This document shows positions 31,684 through 37,082 of a stretch of DNA of 37,082 nucleotides, piece by piece. A program made the translations under genes and the position numbers. Origin of the DNA: Pseudogemmobacter hezensis (GTDB taxonomy: Bacteria > Pseudomonadota > Alphaproteobacteria > Rhodobacterales > Rhodobacteraceae); assembly GCF_013155295.1 (NCBI RefSeq), contig NZ_JABJXT010000028.1:1-37082 (forward strand). The letters are read 5' to 3'. Below the pieces are notes generated by a model that worked only from the letters and a program-made list of their open reading frames with translations, made no database searches and had not been told where the DNA came from. Position 1 is the first letter of the stretch, and each line of letters begins with the position of its first letter.

Positions 31684-32582
31684 TGAAACTCGTGAGCTAC
31701 AATATTCAATATGGCCAGGGCCGGGACGGGCGCATCGACACGGGCCGCACCGCAAAGGCCCTGATCGGCGCCGACATTGTCGCCTTGCAGGAAGTCGACC
31801 GTTTCTGGACCCGTTCGGGCGACCGCGACCAGCTGGACGATATCCGGGCCACTCTTGCCGCAGCAGGGCAGCCGATGTTCACCGGCATGGGCGCAACCTT
31901 CGATCTGCACAAGGTCCTCATCGCCCCGGATGGCACCGAAACCGTGGTCCGGCGCCAGTTCGGCAATGCCTTCCTGTCGCGCTGGCCGATCCTCAGCCTG
32001 CGGACCTGGCTTTTCCCGCAAAAGCTGACGCCCCTGAACGCCCATTCGATCCAGCGCGGCGTCAGCGAGGCCATCATCGACGCGCCCGGCGGCCAGCTGC
32101 GGGTCTATACCACCCATCTGTCGCATCTTGCCGACGACGAGCGCTGCGACCAGGCCAGGTTCATCCTCGATCTTTACCGGACGGCGGCGGTGAATGGCCC
32201 TGCCTGCAGCGGCGATCATGTCGATGCCGGCTGGACCGAGGGCGCCGAACTGACGGTTCCGGGCGACGCCGTGCTTCTTGGCGATCTGAATCTGTGCCCG
32301 GACGACGAGGCTTACCGGCTGCTGACCGGGCCGGCCCATCCCGGCTACGGCACCCTGCTCGATCCCTCCCGGTTTGCCGATCCCTGCCGGATCCTTGGCC
32401 AGGACGAGGCCGACAGCGCCACGCTCTACAGCGACTGGGAGACCCGCAGCGGCATCCGCATCGATTATGCGCTGGTCTCGTCCGGTCTTGCTGCGCGGGT
32501 CGGGGATTTGCAGGTTGACCGCGCCTCGCAGGCTTCGGACCACCAGCCGCTGATCCTGACGCTTGGCGCAGGCCGCCGATGA
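31683..32582 (+). CDS. Endonuclease/exonuclease/phosphatase (EEP)-fold enzyme, likely phosphodiesterase
   Basis: 299 residues. The EEP catalytic set is complete: YNIQYG (N7), LQEVD (E37), THLSH (H145), GDLNL (D201, N203), IDYALV (D261) and SDHQP (D286, H287). The family (DNase I, sphingomyelinase, AP endonuclease, inositol-phosphatase relatives) hydrolyses phosphate mono- or diesters with a divalent metal. No signal peptide, so it acts in the cytoplasm. Its ATG shares the last base of the previous stop and its own stop overlaps the next gene, so it is translated within an importer operon; this is unusual. It probably cleaves the imported molecule. The substrate is not known. Confidence 0.88.
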   Translation: MKLVSYNIQYGQGRDGRIDTGRTAKALIGADIVALQEVDRFWTRSGDRDQLDDIRATLAAAGQPMFTGMGATFDLHKVLIAPDGTETVVRRQFGNAFLSRWPILSLRTWLFPQKLTPLNAHSIQRGVSEAIIDAPGGQLRVYTTHLSHLADDERCDQARFILDLYRTAAVNGPACSGDHVDAGWTEGAELTVPGDAVLLGDLNLCPDDEAYRLLTGPAHPGYGTLLDPSRFADPCRILGQDEADSATLYSDWETRSGIRIDYALVSSGLAARVGDLQVDRASQASDHQPLILTLGAGRR

Positions 32583-33502
32583 CCGGGTTTGTGCTTGGCC
32601 GCGTGCTGCGGGCTGTCCTGACGCTGCTGGTCGTTCTCAGCCTGACCTTCGTCATGCTGCGAATGACCGGCGATCCTACCCGGATGCTTTTGCCCGATAC
32701 CGCCAGCGACGAGATGGTCGCCAGCTTTCGCGCGCATTGGGGCCTCGATCAGCCGATCCTGATGCAGTATCTTCACTATACAGGCAACCTGCTGAAGGGG
32801 GATGCCGGCCTTTCAATCGCAAACGGCCGGCCGGCACTGCTGGTGGCAACAGAAAGGCTTCCGGCGACACTGAAGCTTACCACCACGGCGCTGGTCCTGA
32901 TGCTGCTGATCGGGGTGCCGGCGGGTATCCTGGCGGCGCTGAAGCGCGGCAGCATCTGGGACCGGAGTGTGATGCTGCTGGCCACGCTGGGCTTCAGCCT
33001 GCCAGGGTTCGTGGTCTCGATCGGCCTTGTCTATCTCTTTGCCGTCTGGCTGCGCTGGCTGCCCAGTTCAGGAAGCGCGAGCCTTCGGCACATGGTCCTG
33101 CCGGTGCTGACCCTGGGCCTTGCCGGAGCGGCGGGCCTCGCGCGGTATATCCGTGTCGCGGTGCTGGACGTGATGGAGCGGCCTTTCATTCTGGCCGCGC
33201 GCGCCTCGGGCAAAGGCCGGGCGGCGATCCTGTGGCAGCATGTGCTTCCCAATGCGGCCATTTCTCTGGTGACGATCCTTGGCTTCATGGTGGCCGGGCT
33301 GTTTGGTGGTTCGATCATCATCGAGCAGGTGTTCGGCTGGCCGGGAATTGGCAGGCTGCTGCTGGAGACAGTGGGGATGCGCGATTTCGCCGTCGTGCAG
33401 ATGCTGGTCATCCTCTTCACCGCGATTGTCACTCTCTGCAACCTTACCGTGGATATTGCTTATGGCATTCTCAACCCGCGCATTCAGGCAACGGCCTGTT
33501 GA
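32579..33502 (+). CDS. dppB: Dipeptide-type ABC importer permease (DppB-like)
   Basis: 307 residues; ATGA overlap with the EEP gene. It has the DppB pattern: N-terminal membrane segment, RMTGDPTRMLLPDTAS periplasmic loop, DQPILMQYLHYTGNLLKGDAGLS, then a core with the EAA loop LAARASGKGRAAILWQHVLPNAAIS, and a GLFGGSIIIEQVFGWPGIGRLLLE segment. Six membrane segments are predicted by eye. It pairs with the next permease. Confidence 0.9.
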   Translation: MTGFVLGRVLRAVLTLLVVLSLTFVMLRMTGDPTRMLLPDTASDEMVASFRAHWGLDQPILMQYLHYTGNLLKGDAGLSIANGRPALLVATERLPATLKLTTTALVLMLLIGVPAGILAALKRGSIWDRSVMLLATLGFSLPGFVVSIGLVYLFAVWLRWLPSSGSASLRHMVLPVLTLGLAGAAGLARYIRVAVLDVMERPFILAARASGKGRAAILWQHVLPNAAISLVTILGFMVAGLFGGSIIIEQVFGWPGIGRLLLETVGMRDFAVVQMLVILFTAIVTLCNLTVDIAYGILNPRIQATAC

Positions 33503-34370
33503 TCCCAGCCGCGCCAGCGCCAAAGGGCAGGCAGGTCTGTGGCTTCGGGCAATGTTGCTGGGGCCGGTCACGGCCACGCTTGCAAAGCTGTGGCTGATTT
33601 CCGTGCTTGTCATCGCCATCGGCGCGCCCTGGCTTGCGCCCTGGGATTACACCTATCAGCAACCCTTGCTGCGGCTGTCACCCCCGGCGCTGTTTGGCGG
33701 TGACAGCCCGTTTTGGCTGGGCAGCGACCATTTGGGGCGAGATACCCTTAGCCGGTCCCTCTATGCGATGCGCTTTTCCCTGATCGTGGCCATAATCGGA
33801 ACGCTCACCGGCGCCGCCATCGGCATCCTGGCCGGGATGGTCGCGGCCCGGCGCCGCGGCGTCTTGGGCGAGGCGATCATGGCGGCGGTCGATATCCAGG
33901 CCTCGCTGCCGTTCCTGATCTTTGCCATCGTCGTCGTCGGGGTCTTTGGCAAGTCCTTCTGGCTGATCGTTCTGATCATCGGGATCGCCGGATGGGAAAG
34001 GTATGCCCGGCTGGTCCGCGGCCTCGTGCTGGATGCCGAGACGCATGGCTACGCCGGTGCGCTCAGGGTGGTCGGCGCAGGGACCGGACGCATCTATCTG
34101 CACCATGTTCTGCCGAACATCCTTGGCGTGCTGATGGTGCAAATGACGCTGAATTTCCCGGAAAGCATCCTGCTGGAGACCAGCCTCAGCTTTCTGGGCC
34201 TGGGCGTGCAGCCGCCGATGACATCGCTTGGGCTGATGATCAGCGAAAGCCGAAACTACATCGTAAACGCCCCCTGGATGGCCGCAGTGCCAAGCCTTTT
34301 GATCCTGCTGACCACCCTTGCCTTTGTCGTTCTGGGGGACAACATCCGCGACCGCGTCGCAAGGGACTGA
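33462..34370 (+). CDS. dppC: Dipeptide-type ABC importer permease (DppC-like)
   Basis: 302 residues from the ATG at 33462 (GGA seven bases upstream), overlapping the DppB-like gene by 41 bases; an ATG at 33552 would give a shorter protein lacking part of the N-terminus. The core is typical DppC: WLGSDHLGRDTLSRSLYAMR, SLPFLIFAIVVVGVFG, the EAA loop YAGALRVVGAGTGRIYLHHVLPNI, and ILLETSLSFLGLGVQPPMTSLG. It ends the operon; a strong hairpin follows 38 bases later. Confidence 0.88.
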   Translation: MAFSTRAFRQRPVDPSRASAKGQAGLWLRAMLLGPVTATLAKLWLISVLVIAIGAPWLAPWDYTYQQPLLRLSPPALFGGDSPFWLGSDHLGRDTLSRSLYAMRFSLIVAIIGTLTGAAIGILAGMVAARRRGVLGEAIMAAVDIQASLPFLIFAIVVVGVFGKSFWLIVLIIGIAGWERYARLVRGLVLDAETHGYAGALRVVGAGTGRIYLHHVLPNILGVLMVQMTLNFPESILLETSLSFLGLGVQPPMTSLGLMISESRNYIVNAPWMAAVPSLLILLTTLAFVVLGDNIRDRVARD

Positions 34371-34408
34371 TATTTGGTGCCGAAACGAAGCCCGCCGCGA
34401 AGCCTGCC

Positions 34409-34441
34409 GCATCACCCGCCGCGGAACCCGGCGGGTGATGC
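34409..34441 (+). terminator. 12-bp perfect stem after the dipeptide-type importer operon
   Basis: GCATCACCCGCC pairs perfectly with GGCGGGTGATGC around a 9-base loop, 38 bases after the last stop codon. Location and strength fit a terminator or 3' mRNA-protecting structure. No T-run follows, so true intrinsic termination is uncertain. Confidence 0.5.
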
Positions 34442-34614
34442 CGGGCGCTTGCGCGGGAAGCGAGGATTTTTGCCAGTTCCGGGGCGCATTTGCTCTGGCT
34501 GGCAGCGTAGCAGATGAACCCCTGGAGATATGACGCCCAAATCAGGCCGTGTTGACAAAAGGGATTCGCAGGGCGGTTTGATCGTAATTCAGTCTGGTAT
34601 CTGCGACAGAGACC

Positions 34615-34738
34615 AGCCTGGCACGAGACCTGATACCGGAAGAGGAATGGGCGCTTCATGCTGGCCGTCCGAGCGCCGAATGGGTGTTGGTCACTGAACC
34701 ACCGACTTGTTCCGGATGGGGCTTTCCCGGGAAATGGG
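34615..34738 (+). pseudogene. IS5-family (IS427-like) transposase N-terminal fragment, frameshifted
   Basis: ARDLIPEEEWA, then after a one-base frame change near 34655 MLAVRAPNGCWSLNHRLV and PDGAF, matches the usual start of IS427-type transposases (LIPEEEW, then AVRAPNGR, NHRLVLDGIFW). A likely terminal segment with GCCGTGTTGACAAAAGG lies at 34547-34563. The rest is missing, cut off by the IS3 fragment on the other strand. Dead fragment. Confidence 0.6.
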
Positions 34739-34740
34739 CG

Positions 34741-34828
34741 CCAGACGGGACAAACCTTGGCCCATCAAAACCTCAACCTGCCGCAACTTTGCGACGATAG
34801 TTTTCGCTCTCGGTCGCTTGTTTGCCAG
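34741..34828 (-). pseudogene. IS3-family OrfA fragment, same subgroup as 135-287
   Basis: Read on the minus strand from 34828: LANKRPRAKTIVAKLRQVEV then LMGQGLSRLAPI, which aligns with MASKRPKAEEIVSKLRQVEVLMGQGLPHLDVI at 135. The ATG is CTG here and the helix-turn-helix end is lost. The upstream base pattern (GATCGAGG before the start) also matches the other copy. It marks an old insertion, not a gene. Confidence 0.65.
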
Positions 34829-35071
34829 CCTCGATCCCCCGTTTCCTGAACATACCAGTGACCACTCAACCGGGAGAGGATCACTCTTTTCCCACCTGTG
34901 GTTACCCTCCATGACGCTTGCGCCCTATGCGCGCACCGATTGCCGGTCGCTTTGCCTCTTGCACCTTCTCTCATCAGCCATACTCCAATTTTGCTTAAAA
35001 CATGTGCTTTCAGCCGTGCACCTCATCTCTTCGTGCCATTCCCGGAGGGAAGGCTTGCGAGGTTTCCAGAT

Positions 35072-35093
35072 TTGCATGCGTAATTGCATGCAA
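35072..35093. promoter_or_regulatory. 22-bp palindrome upstream of the nitrate/sulfonate-type importer
   Basis: TTGCATGC and its reverse complement GCATGCAA are separated by six bases (GTAATT), 20 bases before the ATG at 35114. It also includes TTGCATGCAA as a shorter perfect palindrome at its right side (35084-35093). Symmetry and position suggest an operator for a dimeric regulator, but no regulator gene is adjacent within the window. Confidence 0.5.
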
Positions 35094-35113
35094 GTTGTAG
35101 AAGGATGGTCTGG

Positions 35114-35878
35114 ATGGCGGCTGAAATCATCAGCGGTGCGAATATTTCAAAGGTCTATGCAACGGCGACAGGGCCGCTTGTGGCCCTCGATGATGTGAGT
35201 TTCGGGATAGAGGAGGGCGAGTTCATCTCGCTGGTCGGCCCATCGGGCTGCGGCAAATCCACCCTTTTGTCGATCCTGGGCGGGTTGGAGGCGCGCAGCC
35301 TCGGCGGGCTCACCATCGCAGGAGAAAAGGCCGGAAAGCCCCGCTCCGATGTCGGCATGATGTTTCAAACCTCGGTCCTGTTTCCCTGGCGCACCATTCG
35401 TGAAAACGTCAGGCTGCCGGGGCAGGTTCTGGGCCTCGACAAGCGCCAGCAGGCGGCGCGAACCGAAGAACTGCTTGATATGGTCGGGCTTAATGGATTT
35501 GGCGACCGCTTCCCGGGCGAGCTGTCGGGAGGCATGCGCCAAAGGGTCGGCCTTGCCCGCCTCCTGGCCCATGACCCGCGCATCCTGATGATGGACGAGC
35601 CCTTCGGCGCGCTGGACGAATTCACCCGCGAGACCATGAACCTCGAGCTTCTGAACATCTGGGAGAAGACCAGGAAGACGGTGATCTTCGTCACTCACAA
35701 CATCGGCGAGGCGGTGTTCCTGTCCGACCGTGTCTTCGTGATGACCCCGCGCCCCGGGCGCCTTGAGGGCATCGTCGAGATCGATCTGCCCCGCCCGCGC
35801 ACGACCGAGGTGATGCGCGATCCCCGCTATTCCGAACTTGTATTCGAAATCCGCCGCATGCTCGGCGTCGATCATTGA
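35114..35878 (+). CDS. ABC importer ATPase (nitrate/sulfonate/taurine type, SsuB/TauB-like)
   Basis: 254 residues from the ATG at 35114 (AGAAGGA eight bases upstream); an ATG at 35105 lies too close to the ribosome binding site, and a longer frame upstream has none. Walker A GPSGCGKST (about 42-50), Q-loop MMFQTSVLFPWRT, signature LSGGMRQRVGLAR, Walker B ILMMDEPFGALDEFTRE and H-switch FVTHNIGEA are all in order; the LFPWRT and FGALDEFTRE forms are typical of the SsuB/TauB/ThiZ group. Ligand could be a sulfonate, pyrimidine or riboflavin/thiamine precursor. It is followed after 12 bases by the permease. Confidence 0.9.
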   Translation: MAAEIISGANISKVYATATGPLVALDDVSFGIEEGEFISLVGPSGCGKSTLLSILGGLEARSLGGLTIAGEKAGKPRSDVGMMFQTSVLFPWRTIRENVRLPGQVLGLDKRQQAARTEELLDMVGLNGFGDRFPGELSGGMRQRVGLARLLAHDPRILMMDEPFGALDEFTRETMNLELLNIWEKTRKTVIFVTHNIGEAVFLSDRVFVMTPRPGRLEGIVEIDLPRPRTTEVMRDPRYSELVFEIRRMLGVDH

Positions 35879-35890
35879 GGGCCGCGTAAG

Positions 35891-36745
35891 ATGACCATGA
35901 CCGATACCGCCCATTCGATTCCGCTCTCCTCCGGCCGGCAAGGCGACGCGATCTCGCGCTTTGTTGAGGGCGAACGCCGACGGGCAAGGCGCGAAATGAT
36001 CACCAACCGGCTGCTGGCGCTTGGCTTTGGCCTGTTTGTCATCGCGGTTTGGGCGATTGCAACCCATGGCGGCTTTGTCCATGCGCTGATCATCCCCACA
36101 CCGCTTGCCACTCTTGAGGCGACGGGGCGCGTCATGTCCGCGTCTTACTTCTGGCCCAACGTCTGGGTGACGGCGCAAGAGATCTTCTGGGGCTTTATGA
36201 TCGGCATGGCGACCGGCGCGATCTTCGGGATCCTGGTGGCGATGTTTCCGGCGGTCAGGGCCACCCTATACCCCTATCTGGTCGCGCTGCAGGCCCCGCC
36301 AAAGATCGTCCTGGCGCCGATTTTCGTGACCTGGTTCGGCTTTGACATGGAATCAAAAATCGCCATTTCGGTGGTGATGTGCTTTTTCCCGATGTTTCTC
36401 AATACGTTGACGGGCCTCTCCTCGGTTGACCCGAATGCGGTCAAGCTGATGCGCTCGCTGACCGCCAGCCGCTGGCAGACCTTCCGCTATCTGCTGTTGC
36501 CCAATGCGCTGCCGATCATGATGGCGGGGGTAAAGCTGTGCTGGACGCTCGCGGTGCTGGGCGTGATCGTTGGCGAATTCGTCGGCGCTTCGGCGGGGAT
36601 CGGCTATCTGATCTACGCGATGAATTTCCAGCTCGATATCGCAGGGGTGTTTTGCCTGATCATCCTGCTCTCGCTTTTCACGCTGGTGATCTACCAGCTG
36701 ATCGAATGGCTGGAGAACCGGGTCGTCTTCTGGAAGGCGCTTTGA
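35891..36745 (+). CDS. ABC importer permease (nitrate/sulfonate/taurine type, SsuC-like)
   Basis: 284 residues with an N-terminal cytoplasmic part of about 40 residues and six membrane segments. The EAA loop VKLMRSLTASRWQTFRYLLLPNALP and the signature APPKIVLAPIFVTWFGF (about 136-152) identify the SsuC/TauC/ThiX type. GAGG lies nine bases upstream of the ATG. With the ATPase it forms two of three importer parts; the third gene is interrupted downstream. Confidence 0.9.
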   Translation: MTMTDTAHSIPLSSGRQGDAISRFVEGERRRARREMITNRLLALGFGLFVIAVWAIATHGGFVHALIIPTPLATLEATGRVMSASYFWPNVWVTAQEIFWGFMIGMATGAIFGILVAMFPAVRATLYPYLVALQAPPKIVLAPIFVTWFGFDMESKIAISVVMCFFPMFLNTLTGLSSVDPNAVKLMRSLTASRWQTFRYLLLPNALPIMMAGVKLCWTLAVLGVIVGEFVGASAGIGYLIYAMNFQLDIAGVFCLIILLSLFTLVIYQLIEWLENRVVFWKAL

Positions 36746-36823
36746 TGATCCCCGGTCCGGCCGGGCATCCCGGGCGGAAACGAAACGACCAAAACAACAA
36801 ACAAAACAACAGTGGAGACTGAT

Positions 36824-36956
36824 ATGGCCATCCTGTTTTCAGGGATTTCGGGCGGCATGCGCGGCCTTGCGGTGATGGGCGCGCTTGCCCTGGGCGCGGC
36901 CCAGGCGCAGGCGCAGGATCTGGTGACCTTCAACGGTGTCACCGCCCAGGGCGGGC
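36824..36956 (+). pseudogene. Binding-protein gene of the same importer, cut by the IS3 element
   Basis: From the ATG at 36824 (GGAG six bases upstream) a Sec signal peptide can be read: charged start with Arg, GLAVMGALALGAAQAQAQ, then mature DLVTFNGVTAQGG. At 36957 the IS3 left end begins and the frame runs 12 codons into it to a stop at 36992-36994. Only about 44 residues remain of a protein that should be around 320-340. The missing part may lie on the other side of the IS beyond the window. Without it the importer cannot capture ligand unless another binding protein substitutes. Confidence 0.72.
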
Positions 36957-37082
36957 TGAACCGCACCGGGTTTGCCGGAGGCTCCAACTCCTGAGTAGGA
37001 TGGAGCATCATGAGCAAGACGACGAACAAGTTTTCCGCTGAGGTTCGCGAGCGCGCTGTGCGCTTGGTTCTCGACAATGAAG
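36957..37082 (+). mobile_element. Left end of an IS3-family element (runs off the window)
   Basis: The left terminal repeat TGAACCGCACCGGGTTTGCC starts at 36957 and matches the reverse complement of the right end at 100-126. It is in the same orientation as the copy whose right end opens the window, so the two form a direct repeat around the whole 36.8-kb region. Confidence 0.82.
37010..37082 (+). CDS. IS3-family transposase OrfA, N-terminal start (partial)
   Basis: The frame starts ATG AGC AAG ACG and reads [20 protein letters not shown] then LDNE before the window ends. It is nearly identical to the OrfA remnant at 13131-13454 but has a normal ATG. GGATGGAGC precedes it. The element could be active; the rest is not visible. 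Confidence 0.82.
   Translation, partial: MSKTTNKFSAEVRERAVRLVLDNE

Noticed and set aside
1-37082. CRISPR array, toxin-antitoxin, restriction or other defence system
   Set aside because: No regular repeat-spacer pattern and no such protein family seen; all intact genes are transport, catabolism, regulation or transposition.

Overview
The window is GC-rich bacterial accessory DNA. Protein resemblances and the load of IS3, IS5, IS6 and IS21 remnants suggest an alphaproteobacterium, most likely Rhodobacterales (Paracoccus-like), and probably a plasmid or genomic island. That placement is an inference from style of sequence. No replication, tRNA, rRNA, CRISPR or phage gene was seen.

The window is built from four nutrient-uptake and catabolism cassettes, each with its own ABC importer, separated by broken insertion sequences. 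(A) 1381-12177, minus strand: a branched-chain-amino-acid-type (HAAT) importer with two tandem paralogous binding proteins (one Tat, one Sec), two permeases and two ATPases, preceded by a ThDP-dependent enzyme and a short-chain dehydrogenase and followed by a COG3618 amidohydrolase and a GntR/FCD regulator. A near-perfect 36-bp palindrome sits just upstream of the first gene. (B) 13634-26135: a polysaccharide-deacetylase-fold hydrolase, a TetR regulator, and a divergent run of genes encoding a polyamine-type importer (ATPase, Tat-exported binding protein, two permeases), an M20 amidohydrolase, a guanidino-group-modifying (pentein) enzyme, a ThDP-dependent decarboxylase-like enzyme, an N-carbamoyl-amino-acid hydrolase and an FAD-linked 2-hydroxyacid dehydrogenase. 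(C) 27213-34370: a GntR/UTRA regulator divergent from a dipeptide-type importer whose operon carries an endonuclease/exonuclease/phosphatase-fold enzyme between the ATPase and permease genes. (D) 35114-36956: ATPase and permease of a nitrate/sulfonate/taurine-type importer whose binding-protein gene is cut after about 44 codons by an IS3-family element that runs off the window.

The most promising candidate for an undescribed system is cassette B. Deiminase (guanidino to ureido) followed by carbamoylase (ureido to amine), next to 2-hydroxyacid oxidation and 2-oxoacid decarboxylation, reads as a pathway for an acylated or amidated guanidino compound. The substrate cannot be named from sequence. 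Cassette A is notable for ATPase subunits whose substitutions (Walker A Lys to Arg in one, altered signature in the other) would fall in the same composite ATP site. Cassette C looks like uptake and cytosolic cleavage of a phosphodiester-like compound.

Insertion-sequence remnants mark the cassette boundaries: the right end of an IS3 element at 1-126, an IS3 OrfA fragment at 127-287 and an IS6 element at 529-1342; an IS5/IS21/IS3 mosaic at 12634-13509; an IS3 remnant at 26665-27197; IS5 and IS3 fragments at 34615-34828; and the left end of an IS3 element at 36957-37082. The window thus appears to have been assembled stepwise by IS-mediated events.
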